DNA of 64,000 nucleotides from Intestinimonas timonensis (GTDB lineage: Bacteria > Bacillota > Clostridia > Oscillospirales > Oscillospiraceae): the NCBI RefSeq assembly GCF_900626145.1, contig NZ_LR130816.1:1130505-1194504 (forward strand), given 5' to 3'. Every line of letters starts with the position of its first letter. Position 1 is the stretch's first letter. Both the position numbers and the translations under genes were made by a program. The notes beneath the pieces are model-generated. The model was not told the origin of the DNA. It saw only the letters and a program-made list of their open reading frames with translations, and did no database searches. Positions 1 to 7,189 of the stretch are shown here, piece after piece.

Positions 1-54
1 TTGTCCCTATGGAGCCGGAACATCGGGCCAGCATGGCCCGAACCCTGGCCCCGG

Positions 55-110
55 TGCCGCTCCCCGCCGCCCCATTCAGATTTACTAAAAAAATCTGAAT
101 GGAGGAAAGG
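55..110 (+). promoter_or_regulatory. Leader hairpin and ribosome-binding site before sigma-4-like gene
   Basis: A perfect 10-bp inverted repeat (ATTCAGATTT at 74-83, its complement at 91-100, 7-nt loop) sits directly before the GGAGG at 101-105. Upstream is TGCCGCTCCCCGCC (55-68), which recurs at 58056-58069 before a related gene that also has a hairpin before its Shine-Dalgarno. Bases 1-54 hold no gene I can support. A role in controlling translation is inference. Confidence 0.5.
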
Positions 111-113
111 CAG

Positions 114-527
114 ATGGAAGTTACCATCAATTATAACGGACAAGCTGTGGCCGTGGAGGTTACGCTGGAAGTCTATGAATTTCTTGACCGGGCCGATCAT
201 AAAACGGAGAACCTCTTCCATGAACAGCGGCGGCATTGGGATGGCCGGGAGTTTGACGAGTACATCATTACCACCGAGGGTGTAGGGGTCTACGGCGAAA
301 CGCCGGAGGAACACCTTTGCCGCATGGAAACGCTGCATGAGCTGATGGCTGTTCTGGACACCTGTACCGAGGCCCAGCGCCGCCGGTTCCTGCTCTATGC
401 GCTTGACGGGCTGAGCCTTGCAGAGATCGGTGTGCTGTGCGGCTGCTCCAAAGTGGCTGTTTATCAAAGTGTGGAGGCGGTCAGAAAAAAATTTATAAAT
501 TTCTCTGAGAACAGGCTTAACGAATGA
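114..527 (+). CDS. Sigma-70 region-4-like DNA-binding protein
   Basis: A 137-residue protein whose C-terminal third (about residues 85-130) is a helix-turn-helix like sigma region 4, with LSLAEIGVLCGCSKVAVYQSV. No region 2 is visible, so it is probably a transcription or excision regulator rather than a full sigma factor. The ATG at 114 is preferred over the upstream ATG at 99 because GGAGG (101-105) lies 8 nt before it. Two further sigma-4-like genes follow on the same strand. Such genes are common in TnpX-type clostridial elements; the precise role is unknown. Confidence 0.7.
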   Translation: MEVTINYNGQAVAVEVTLEVYEFLDRADHKTENLFHEQRRHWDGREFDEYIITTEGVGVYGETPEEHLCRMETLHELMAVLDTCTEAQRRRFLLYALDGLSLAEIGVLCGCSKVAVYQSVEAVRKKFINFSENRLNE

Positions 528-630
528 CCTGTTTTCGGGCTACCAAGTGAAAGGGATTATTTCCCTTATCTCAGCGAGGGGCGGACAGCGGACAAGCTGC
601 CCGCCTCTCCGATTTTCAGGAGGTAAGCCT

Positions 631-1083
631 ATGAAAACAATCAATCTGCGGTGGATGTATCCCCACTACCGGCATGACGAGTTTGTGGATGTTACAGACA
701 AGGTATGGGCAGCGATGTATCAGGCCCAGCGGGAGATGGAGAATTATGAGCGCCGGAAAGTCTACCACCGCGCCTACTACTCTCTGGACGCATACAGCTG
801 GCTGGAAAATTACGCACTGGAACACAGCAGATCGCCGGAAGATATTTTGCTGGAACGAGAAGAAAAGACCACCCGCCTATACCTGATTGCAGCTCTGCCG
901 GTGGCTCTGGCTCATGCCACTCCGACACAGGCCCGCCGTGTTCACGCCTACTACATTGCCGGTATCAAGCAGCCGGAAATCTCTCGGATAGAGGGTGTCC
1001 ACAGCAGCAAGGTCAGCGTTGCCATCCGCCGGGGGCTGCGGAATATGCGCCGCTTTTATGATGGCCTTTTTCAAACAGAGTGA
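631..1083 (+). CDS. Sigma-70 region-4-like DNA-binding protein
   Basis: A 150-residue protein with the N-terminal signature MKTINLRWMYPHYRHDEFVD and a C-terminal helix-turn-helix of the sigma-4 type (IKQPEISRIEGVHSSKVSVA, about residues 112-131). It is a paralog of the genes at 1094 and 58126, which share the INL-x-x-YYP start and the RRxHAxY motif before the helix-turn-helix. AGGAGG at 618-623 fixes the ATG at 631. It is likely cotranscribed with its downstream paralog, 10 nt away. The target promoters are unknown. Confidence 0.72.
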   Translation: MKTINLRWMYPHYRHDEFVDVTDKVWAAMYQAQREMENYERRKVYHRAYYSLDAYSWLENYALEHSRSPEDILLEREEKTTRLYLIAALPVALAHATPTQARRVHAYYIAGIKQPEISRIEGVHSSKVSVAIRRGLRNMRRFYDGLFQTE

Positions 1084-1093
1084 GGGCGTGCCT

Positions 1094-1555
1094 ATGCAGA
1101 CCATCAATCTCAAACAATATTATCCATTTTGCAAAGAGGACATTTTTGTGGAGGTGTCCGATGAGATCGTCGAAGCGTTTCTTCTGGACAAGAGAGCCGA
1201 GGCCGCCAGAGATCGCAAGATGTTCCGGTATAAGGCGTTTTATTCCCTCGATTGTAACGATGGAATCGAAAATGCCGCCATCGGCTGGGCGCAGCCATCG
1301 CCGGAGGACTACCTGATAGAAAAAGAAGAATTAGCCGAATACGAAGAATTGATACGGCGATTGTACGAAGCCATTTCCTCCCTGCCGCCTATGCAGGCTC
1401 GCCGTGTTCACGCCCGCTATATGCTGGGTATGAAAGTGAAAGATATTGCCGCAATGGAGGGTATCACGCCATCACAGGCGGGAAAATCCATCCATGCCGC
1501 ACTGCGGAGGCTACGCCGGTACTTTGCTCGACAGAAATGGACGGTCAATCTATGA
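1094..1555 (+). CDS. Sigma-70 region-4-like DNA-binding protein
   Basis: A 153-residue paralog of the preceding gene with start MQTINLKQYYPFCKEDIFVE and the sigma-4-like helix-turn-helix MKVKDIAAMEGITPSQAGKS near residues 118-137. The ATG at 1094 has only a weak GAGGG site, and the preceding gene stops 10 nt upstream, so translational coupling is plausible. The TGA stop overlaps an ATG at 1552 that opens an 11-codon ORF leading to the ribosome-binding site of the next gene. Two adjacent paralogs suggest a local duplication with divergence. Confidence 0.72.
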   Translation: MQTINLKQYYPFCKEDIFVEVSDEIVEAFLLDKRAEAARDRKMFRYKAFYSLDCNDGIENAAIGWAQPSPEDYLIEKEELAEYEELIRRLYEAISSLPPMQARRVHARYMLGMKVKDIAAMEGITPSQAGKSIHAALRRLRRYFARQKWTVNL

Positions 1556-1583
1556 GTATTTTCAAAGAAAAGAGGTGCCTGAC

Positions 1584-1874
1584 ATGAACGAAAAAATTAC
1601 AGCCCGCCCCCAAAAAGAAGAACGGGAGAAAGTCCTGAAGGAGATTCGGCAGCTTGAAAGCCGAAAGAAGATTTTGGAGAACAAGCAGCGCAACGAGGAA
1701 CGCAAGGCCCGCACCCGCCGCCTGATTGAGCGTGGGGCCGTTTTGGAGGGCATTTTCCCTCTGGCCCCCGACCTTCCCGGCGTAGAGGTCAAAGCGTTCC
1801 TGATTGCCCTGTCCCATCTTCCGGGGGCGGCAGAACTGGCCGCAAAACTGCCGAAATCCGGGGACAAGCCGTAA
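1584..1874 (+). CDS. DUF3847-like small coiled-coil protein
   Basis: A 96-residue charged protein with a Lys/Glu/Arg-rich helical first half (KEEREKVLKEIRQLESRKKI) and a hydrophobic end (VEVKAFLIALSHLPGAAELA). Proteins of this shape (DUF3847) commonly precede MobA/MobL relaxases in clostridial elements, which fits the oriT and relaxase directly downstream. AGAGGTG precedes the ATG at 1584. It may be a relaxosome accessory protein; that role is inferred from position. Confidence 0.65.
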   Translation: MNEKITARPQKEEREKVLKEIRQLESRKKILENKQRNEERKARTRRLIERGAVLEGIFPLAPDLPGVEVKAFLIALSHLPGAAELAAKLPKSGDKP

Positions 1875-1876
1875 GT

Positions 1877-1927
1877 CCCTTGTTTACAAGGGCGCACTTA
1901 TACACCGTTGCCGGTGCTGTGCGCCCT
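1877..1927 (-). other. oriT: RSF1010-type origin of transfer (oriT)
   Basis: On the minus strand this region reads CACCG-GCAA-CGGTG, then TA, then TAAGTGCGCCCT (complement of 1889-1900). This is a small hairpin followed by the nic-region core known from RSF1010/R1162 and other MOBQ plasmids. A second inverted repeat CCCTTG/CAAGGG (1877-1882, 1887-1892) lies on the other side, and a wider 9-bp repeat AGGGCGCAC/GTGCGCCCT (1889-1897, 1919-1927) spans the hairpin. A MobA/MobL relaxase gene starts about 140 bp downstream. By analogy nicking would fall within GCGCCC; the exact position is not shown by the sequence. Confidence 0.8.
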
Positions 1928-2069
1928 GCCGGGGGCGTTGCGTACTTCGTCCGCGATGGGGCGCTACACTCCCCAAACCCCTTGTGCGCTCTGCGCAGCC
2001 AAACACCCGCTTTGCGTTTGTCCGGCTCCACAGAGCCTGTTATCCCCTCACTGAAAGGAGGTGTTCCCC

Positions 2070-3506
2070 ATAGATTTCTGTCATATCCCCGTCAGTATCA
2101 TAAAGCGCAGCGCAGGCCGTTCTGCCGTTGCCGCAGCTGCTTACCGCAGCGGAACCAAGCTGACAAATGAATGGGACGGAATGACCCACGACTACACCCG
2201 GAAAGGCGGCATTGTCCATGCGGAGATCATGCTGCCTGCCCACGCGCCGCCGGAATTTGCAGACCGATCTATCCTCTGGAACAGCGTGGAGCAAATCGAG
2301 AAAGCAAGGGACAGCCAGCTTGCCCGCGAGATTGAAGCAGCCCTGCCCCGTGAACTGTCCGGCGAACAGCAGCTTGCCCTTGTGCGTGCCTATGTGAAGG
2401 ACAACTTTGTAGACAAAGGAATGTGTGCTGACTTTGCTATCCATGACAAGGGAACCGGCAACCCTCATGTCCATATCATGCTGACGCTCCGGCCTCTGAA
2501 AGAAAATGGACAGTGGGGTGCAAAGTGCCGCAAGGCATACGATCTGGACGAGAATGGACAGCGTATCCCGGATGGGAAAGGCGGCTGGAAAAATCACAGA
2601 GAGGATACGACCGACTGGAACGATAAAGAAAATGTGGAGATTTGGCGGGCAGCGTGGGCGGCTTATACCAACCGGGCATTGGAGGCTGCCGGTCAGCCCG
2701 CCCTGGTAGATCACCGCAGCTACAAGCGGCAGGGCATTGATAAGATTCCCTCTGTCCATCTGGGGCCAGCTGCCAGCCAAATGGAAAAGCGCGGCATCCG
2801 CACCGACAAGGGCGAAGTAAACCGGCAGATCGCCGCCGACAATAAGCTGCTGAAAGAAATCAAAGCCCGCATTACCCGTCTTTATCGCTGGTCGAAAGCC
2901 GAAACGGAAAAACCACAAACACAGCAAAGCAGCTTGACAGCTTTGTGGGAGGCCCAGCAGCAGTTGGACGCTCCCCGCACCCGCACCGGCAAAATCCGGG
3001 CTTTGCAGGAAAGCGCTGCACTATTCAGCTTTTTGCAGGCAAACGGCATCCAGTCTATGCAGCAGCTTCATGAAAAAATCGCTGATATGAACAGCCGTTA
3101 CTATGACCTGCGCGGAAAGATCGTCAAGGCCGAGCGCCGGATCACTACCCTTACCGAGCGCGGGGAGATGTGGGAACAGTACAACCAGTACAAGTCCATC
3201 CACAAGCAGCTTGCCAAAGTAAAGCCGGAAAAATGGGAACAGTTTGAACAGCGCCACAGCCGGGAACTGATTCTGTATGACGCAGCGGCCCGGTATCTGA
3301 AAGAACTGAAAGACAGCGGCGAGGCAATCACCCCAAAGGCATGGCAGCTGGAAATTGACCAGCTGGCCGCTGGAAAGCAGACGGACACGCTTGCCATGAA
3401 ATCCATGAGGGAGGATTTGAAAGCAGTGGAACGGCTCCGCAAAACCGCCGAGCAGCTGTCCCGACAGGAAAGGGACAAGTCTCACGACCGTGGGCCGGAG
3501 CGGTAA
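2070..3506 (+). CDS. mobA: MobA/MobL (MOBQ) family relaxase
   Basis: A DNA relaxase of about 478 residues that would nick the oriT at 1877-1927 and pilot the strand into a recipient. The N-terminus has IKRSAGRSAVAAAAYRSG, typical of MobA/MobL, and a metal-binding His cluster NPHVHIM near residue 131. The C-terminal half is charged and helical. The Shine-Dalgarno AAAGGAGGTG occupies 2054-2063, so the in-frame GTG at 2061 lies inside it; the in-frame ATA at 2070 sits 8 nt after GGAGG and is the better-placed start, although non-canonical. Only accessory genes, not secretion genes, accompany it in this element. Confidence 0.85.
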   Translation: MDFCHIPVSIIKRSAGRSAVAAAAYRSGTKLTNEWDGMTHDYTRKGGIVHAEIMLPAHAPPEFADRSILWNSVEQIEKARDSQLAREIEAALPRELSGEQQLALVRAYVKDNFVDKGMCADFAIHDKGTGNPHVHIMLTLRPLKENGQWGAKCRKAYDLDENGQRIPDGKGGWKNHREDTTDWNDKENVEIWRAAWAAYTNRALEAAGQPALVDHRSYKRQGIDKIPSVHLGPAASQMEKRGIRTDKGEVNRQIAADNKLLKEIKARITRLYRWSKAETEKPQTQQSSLTALWEAQQQLDAPRTRTGKIRALQESAALFSFLQANGIQSMQQLHEKIADMNSRYYDLRGKIVKAERRITTLTERGEMWEQYNQYKSIHKQLAKVKPEKWEQFEQRHSRELILYDAAARYLKELKDSGEAITPKAWQLEIDQLAAGKQTDTLAMKSMREDLKAVERLRKTAEQLSRQERDKSHDRGPER

Positions 3507-3572
3507 AGTCTACCGCGTTTTGGCGTACCCCTTTTAGGTGCGTCGCGTTTCACGACATACCTTTGCATACAG

Positions 3573-3605
3573 AAAAACCGCCGTACAGGTTTCCCCATAC
3601 GGCGG
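3573..3605 (-). terminator. Rho-independent terminator of the toxin-antitoxin operon
   Basis: On the minus strand the 8-bp arms CCGCCGTA and TACGGCGG (3598-3605 and 3578-3585) enclose a 12-nt loop and are followed by TTTTT (complement of 3573-3577). It lies 9 bp past the toxin stop. Confidence 0.8.
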
Positions 3606-3613
3606 CAGACTGT

Positions 3614-3904
3614 TTATTTGCCGAACAAGTCGCTGTGTGTGCCGGTGCGGGCCAGCGTCAGCACCAGAACATCATCTTCTATGCGGTAGACAAGCAGCCA
3701 GTCCGGGAGAATGTGACATTCCCGATGGCCTGCCCAATCGCCGGACAGGTCATGGTCACGGTTCTTATCTGGCAGCGGTTCGCCCATCGCCAGCAATGCT
3801 ACGACCTGCTCCAACAGCTCAATCTTCAAGCCACGCTTTATGGCTCGTTTGTAGTCCTTTTTGAAACTGGTCGTGTACTTGACGGTATATTTGGTTTCTT
3901 TCAT
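3614..3904 (-). CDS. yafQ: YafQ-type toxin (RelE/ParE superfamily mRNA interferase)
   Basis: A 96-residue protein with the YafQ pattern: KYTTSFKKDYKRAIKRG near the N-terminus, LPDKNRDHDLSGDWAGHREC in the middle and LVYRIEDDVLVLTLARTGTHSDLF at the end. Family members cleave mRNA on the ribosome. The start overlaps the stop of the upstream antitoxin gene (ATGA at 3901-3904), the usual antitoxin-first arrangement. In this element it probably stabilises inheritance of the IME. Confidence 0.88.
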   Translation of the reverse strand: MKETKYTVKYTTSFKKDYKRAIKRGLKIELLEQVVALLAMGEPLPDKNRDHDLSGDWAGHRECHILPDWLLVYRIEDDVLVLTLARTGTHSDLFGK

Positions 3905-4179
3905 CTTTTCAGGTCAGCAAACAACTCGTCAAGGTCATTATAGCCCTTTACAGACGGGTCTTTTGCAATCCTTTCCGCTTCCAGCATGGCAGCAACCGTT
4001 TCTTTGTTCGGCTGTTCCAGCCTTACTTCAAAGGGAATGCCGCCTTCACGAAGCGACTGGCGCACAAAGATGTTAAACGCCGTAGTCAGGTTCATGCCAA
4101 GTTCAGTAAACAGTGCGTCCGCCTGCGCTTTCAAATCTGCGTCCATGCGGATACTGATGTTTGTGGTATTTCCAGCCAT
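3901..4179 (-). CDS. dinJ: DinJ/RelB-type antitoxin
   Basis: A 92-residue ribbon-helix-helix antitoxin (TNISIRMDADLKAQADALF, then LGMNLTTAFNIFVRQSL) paired with the YafQ-like toxin that overlaps its stop codon. The ATG at 4179 is chosen because AAGGGG precedes it and the upstream in-frame extension is not family-like. The N-terminus binds the operator and the acidic C-terminus should mask the toxin. Autoregulation is likely through the repeats upstream. Confidence 0.88.
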   Translation of the reverse strand: MAGNTTNISIRMDADLKAQADALFTELGMNLTTAFNIFVRQSLREGGIPFEVRLEQPNKETVAAMLEAERIAKDPSVKGYNDLDELFADLKR

Positions 4180-4203
4180 ACGATCAACCCCTTTCTGCTG
4201 GCA

Positions 4204-4250
4204 ATTATAGTATATGCCATTTGCACGAAGAAAACAATACTTTGCACGAA
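4204..4250 (-). promoter_or_regulatory. Promoter and direct-repeat operator of the dinJ-yafQ operon
   Basis: On the minus strand a consensus -10 TATAAT (complement of 4204-4209) lies about 25 bp upstream of dinJ. Two perfect copies of TTCGTGCAAA (complements of 4220-4229 and 4241-4250) are spaced 21 bp, two helical turns, across the -35 region. They are the obvious binding sites for the ribbon-helix-helix antitoxin. No good -35 hexamer is present. Confidence 0.6.
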
Positions 4251-4305
4251 TATTTAACAATAAATTCATTCAAGGAGGTTACCGGCTTTATGAAAGAAAT
4301 CATTT

Positions 4306-4704
4306 ATGAAGAACAACAAGACTGAACCTATCCCTGTCATGGATTACCGCCAGTATCGCAGAGCGCGGAGGCTGGTGCATGAGTGCTGTAACTACATCGA
4401 CGGAAACTGTATCGCCCTGGACGATGGGGAGGAATGTGTCTGTGTCCAGTCTATTTCCTACTCCCTGTTGTGCAGGTGGTTTCGGGCGGCGGTATTGCCG
4501 CAGGATAAGGAACTGGAAACGGCGCTGTTCCACCGGCTGAATGCTAAGAAATGCTCCGTATGTAAGGCACTGTTTACCCCCGGTTCCAACCGAGCCAAAT
4601 ACTGCCCGGAATGTGCCGCACGCATGAAGCGGATCAACGCCGCAAAGCGCAAGCGGAAACAACGGGAGAAATGTCACGCTTTAGGGGATGAAAAACCCTT
4701 GTAA
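4306..4704 (+). CDS. Cysteine-rich VLP domain protein
   Basis: A 132-residue protein of the Cys-rich VLP family: N-terminal RRARRLVHECCNYIDGNC, a central CRWFRAAVLP motif and a C-terminal zinc-ribbon-like CSVCKALFTPGSNRAKYCPEC. A homolog occurs at 32241 in the ICE. Function is unknown. The only strong Shine-Dalgarno upstream (AAGGAGG 4272-4278) serves an ATG at 4290 that opens an 11-residue ORF ending at 4325, overlapping this start in another frame. Either the short ORF couples translation or a frameshift has separated the original start. Confidence 0.7.
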   Translation: MKNNKTEPIPVMDYRQYRRARRLVHECCNYIDGNCIALDDGEECVCVQSISYSLLCRWFRAAVLPQDKELETALFHRLNAKKCSVCKALFTPGSNRAKYCPECAARMKRINAAKRKRKQREKCHALGDEKPL

Positions 4705-4718
4705 ATCAAGGTTTTTTT
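4697..4718 (+). terminator. Terminator overlapping the stop codon of the Cys-rich VLP gene
   Basis: CCTTG (4697-4701) and CAAGG (4707-4711) pair around TAAAT, flanked by an A-run before and TTTTTTT (4712-4718) after. The stem is short, but the T-run is good. Confidence 0.55.
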
Positions 4719-4816
4719 CGGGGGTGTCAAAGGCAGTCTGATAGATTTATCCTCTGCCCACTAAAATAGCCTTAAAATGCGTACAGAATCCCAAGAGAAC
4801 CCCAAGGAGGAACCCT

Positions 4817-5551
4817 ATGTCAGACAATCGAAAATATTATTACCTGAAACTCAAAGAAAACTATTTTGACGATGATTCCATCGTGCTGCTGGAAAGTATG
4901 CAGGATGGTGTGCTGTATTCCAACATTCTGCTCAAGCTGTATCTGAAATCGCTGAAACATGGTGGACGGCTTCAACTTGACGAGGACATTCCTTACACGG
5001 CGCAGATGATCGCCACCATTACCCGCCAGCAGATCGGCACTGTTGAGAGAGCTTTGCAGATCTTTTTGAAGCTGGGTCTTGTGGAGGTGCTGGACAGCGG
5101 CACATTCTACATGAGCAACATCGAACTTTTAATCGGCCAGTCCTCTACCGAGGCTGAGCGAAAGCGGGCTGCGAGGCTCCAAAATAAGGCTCTTTCTGCG
5201 CCCCGGACAAACGGCGGACATTTGTCCGACATTCGTCCACCAGAGATAGAGATAGAGTTAGAGAAAGAGATAGAGATAAAGAGAGAGATAGAGAAGGGAC
5301 ACTCCGCCCGCGCCTATGGCCGTTACCAAAATGTTTTCCTGACGGACGAGGAAATGGCAGACTTGCAGGCCAGCTTTCCCACCGTATGGGGTCAGTACAT
5401 CGAAAAACTGTCCGAGTACATGGCTTCTACCGGCAAGCGTTATCAGAGCCATGCAGCGACCATCCGGCGCTGGGCCGGTGAGGACGCGAAGAAAGCAGCC
5501 CCGCCCTCTCGCAACCGGGATTACAGCGTAAAGGAGGATGAAACCGTATGA
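4817..5551 (+). CDS. Phage-type replisome organizer (DnaD-like)
   Basis: A 244-residue protein whose first 110 residues match the phage replisome organizer N-terminal domain (YYYLKLKENYFDDDSIVLLE, then a winged-helix region). The C-terminal part resembles DnaD-type replication proteins. A low-complexity linker of alternating Glu/Ile (about residues 143-160) is encoded by a GAGATA repeat. AAGGAGG precedes the ATG. Its stop region overlaps the start of the DnaC-like loader at 5548, so the pair probably recruits the host replicative helicase to the element. Confidence 0.75.
   Translation: MSDNRKYYYLKLKENYFDDDSIVLLESMQDGVLYSNILLKLYLKSLKHGGRLQLDEDIPYTAQMIATITRQQIGTVERALQIFLKLGLVEVLDSGTFYMSNIELLIGQSSTEAERKRAARLQNKALSAPRTNGGHLSDIRPPEIEIELEKEIEIKREIEKGHSARAYGRYQNVFLTDEEMADLQASFPTVWGQYIEKLSEYMASTGKRYQSHAATIRRWAGEDAKKAAPPSRNRDYSVKEDETV
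5243..5296 (+). repeat. GAGATA-type hexamer microsatellite inside the replisome organizer gene
   Basis: About nine imperfect copies of GAGATA/GAGAAA/GAGTTA in a row encode a Glu-Ile-Glu-Leu-Glu-Lys linker. Because the unit is 6 bp, slippage would change linker length without breaking the frame. Confidence 0.75.
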
Positions 5552-6411
5552 TTGAGATTACCGCAGAAATCCGGGCGCTGATCGACAAGGCAGCCGCCGG
5601 TATGGAACTGGCCGGGGACGAGTACATAGACCCGGCAGACGGCCTCATTCACTGTAAAAAGTGCGGCGGCCAGAGGCAGACCGTTGTGCCATGCTTTGGG
5701 AAACCCGGCTACTTTATGCCGCGCTGCATCTGCCAGTGCCAGCGGGAGGCTGAGGAGCAGCGCAAGGCCGCCGAGGAACGGCAGCGCCGCATGGAGCGTA
5801 TCAAACGCCGAAAGGCACAGGGCCTGCAAGACCGTTATCTGTACGACTACACATTTTCCAATGATAACGGGCAAAACCCATTGATGGACAAGGCCCGCGC
5901 CTATGTGGAAAATTGGAAGGAGGCATATAAAAACAACACCGGCCTGCTGTTGTTCGGGGATGTGGGAACCGGCAAGTCTTTTTTCGCCGGTTGTATTGCC
6001 AACGCCCTGCTTGACCGGGATGTGCCGGTGCTGATGACGAACTTTCCCACCATTCTGAATCGCCTGACAGGGATGTTCTCCGAGGACAGGGCCGACTTTA
6101 TCGCCAGCTTTGACGAGTACGACCTGCTCATCATTGACGATTTGGGTGTGGAGCGCAATACCGAGTATGCGATGGAGCAGATGTTTTTCGTCATTGACAG
6201 CCGCTACCGCAGCCGCAGGCCCATGATTATTACAACAAACTTGAAACTGTCCGAGCTGAAAAACCCACCTGATCTGGCTCACGCCCGTATCTATGATCGT
6301 ATTTTGGAACGGTGTGCGCCGATTCTCTTTGACGGGAAGAATTTCCGGGAAGAAAATGCCGGTGCTACCCGACAGACAGCAAAAGACATTGTAAACAGTA
6401 AGCACGATTGA
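5548..6411 (+). CDS. DnaC/IstB-like ATP-binding helicase loader
   Basis: A 287-residue AAA+ protein with Walker A GDVGTGKS (residues 137-144) and Walker B LLIIDDLG, followed by a sensor motif MIITTNL. The N-terminal part carries four cysteines (CKKCGG and CICQC) that may bind zinc, then a charged helix. Such proteins load DnaB-type helicase. It overlaps the replisome organizer by four bases (ATGA), indicating coupled translation. Together they form the replication module of the IME. Confidence 0.82.
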   Translation: MIEITAEIRALIDKAAAGMELAGDEYIDPADGLIHCKKCGGQRQTVVPCFGKPGYFMPRCICQCQREAEEQRKAAEERQRRMERIKRRKAQGLQDRYLYDYTFSNDNGQNPLMDKARAYVENWKEAYKNNTGLLLFGDVGTGKSFFAGCIANALLDRDVPVLMTNFPTILNRLTGMFSEDRADFIASFDEYDLLIIDDLGVERNTEYAMEQMFFVIDSRYRSRRPMIITTNLKLSELKNPPDLAHARIYDRILERCAPILFDGKNFREENAGATRQTAKDIVNSKHD

Positions 6412-6454
6412 TTTTTTACCGGGTGTCACAGACCCGTTCGGAGAAAGGAGCGCC

Positions 6455-6649
6455 ATGAACAAAGAACCCCGTACTATGCAGGTGGCAGACGCCGCTACTG
6501 CGTCCAGAGCGCCGGAAAACACGCCGGCGATGGTAAAGAAAATCGGAAAGACAACCTACAAAGTTCATGTCCATTTCAGCAATACCAGCACAGAAACCAT
6601 GAGCGATAAAATCAAGCGTATGCTCAAAAATGAAATTCAGCAGATGTGA
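6455..6649 (+). CDS. tnpW: TnpW-like transposon-encoded protein
   Basis: A 64-residue basic protein containing KKIGKTTYKVHVHFSNTSTE and ending DKIKRMLKNEIQQM, matching the TnpW family of Tn4451-type clostridial mobilizable elements. AAGGAGCG precedes the ATG. TnpW is not essential for TnpX recombination in known elements and its role is unclear. It supports classing 1-7193 as a TnpX-type element. Confidence 0.75.
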   Translation: MNKEPRTMQVADAATASRAPENTPAMVKKIGKTTYKVHVHFSNTSTETMSDKIKRMLKNEIQQM

Positions 6650-6726
6650 CAGACTGATAAACGAAGCTGCCTTGTGCTAAACTGATGATGGTACGCACCA
6701 AAATTTTTGTCAAGGAGGACACGAAA

Positions 6727-7092
6727 ATGCTTTACACAGAAAAAGAGAAGCATGAAATTGAACGAGTAAAGGAGGTCTTTGCGGAACATCTGCGGCAAAG
6801 CCCTGATTTTGAACTGCTCTGGTCGGACAAGGTAGGCTATGTCTGGCTGGCGATTAGCGTCAATCCAGTCTATGTGGATACCGGTATCAGAATCGAATCA
6901 GCCGCCGATCTCTGCGGCAGGTGTTTGGATGATGTTGCTACGGATGTTTTATATATGACAGGCAACGATCATGCACTGGAAGCAGCCGATCCGCTGGAAT
7001 TGGCCGAAATCAAGCGGCGCTGGGAGCCATATATCAACCAGCTGCCAGACTATGCGTATCTCTGCAAAGACCTGCTGAACGGAAAAATGTAA
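6727..7092 (+). CDS. Hypothetical protein near the right end of the IME
   Basis: A 121-residue acidic protein, MLYTEKEKHEIERVKEVFAE at the start, with no motif I recognise. It has no membrane segment or signal peptide. AAGGAGG about 8 nt before the ATG at 6727 supports this start. It is the last gene before the terminator and the virD4 junction, so it belongs to the IME. No function can be given. Confidence 0.7.
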   Translation: MLYTEKEKHEIERVKEVFAEHLRQSPDFELLWSDKVGYVWLAISVNPVYVDTGIRIESAADLCGRCLDDVATDVLYMTGNDHALEAADPLELAEIKRRWEPYINQLPDYAYLCKDLLNGKM

Positions 7093-7104
7093 TCTATCAA
7101 ACGA

Positions 7105-7143
7105 GGTGTCAGGAGCCATACGGTGCTTCTGGCACCTTTTTTT
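7105..7143 (+). terminator. Rho-independent terminator at the right end of the IME
   Basis: GGTGTCAGGAGC (7105-7116) pairs with GCTTCTGGCACC (7125-7136), with two G-U pairs, followed by seven T. It would stop IME transcription about 50 bp before the junction with virD4. Confidence 0.85.
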
Positions 7144-7189
7144 GTGGATTTTTTGTGAATTTGATGAAAAAGTCCTTGACAATTTGTCT

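Noticed and set aside
1..73. Tail of an upstream gene at the window start
   Set aside because: One frame is open to a TGA at 94-96 but shows no family-like sequence; it cannot be distinguished from a leader region.
5243..5296. GAGATA repeats as a CRISPR or iteron array
   Set aside because: The units are contiguous 6-mers without spacers and keep the reading frame of a gene; neither CRISPR nor typical iteron spacing.
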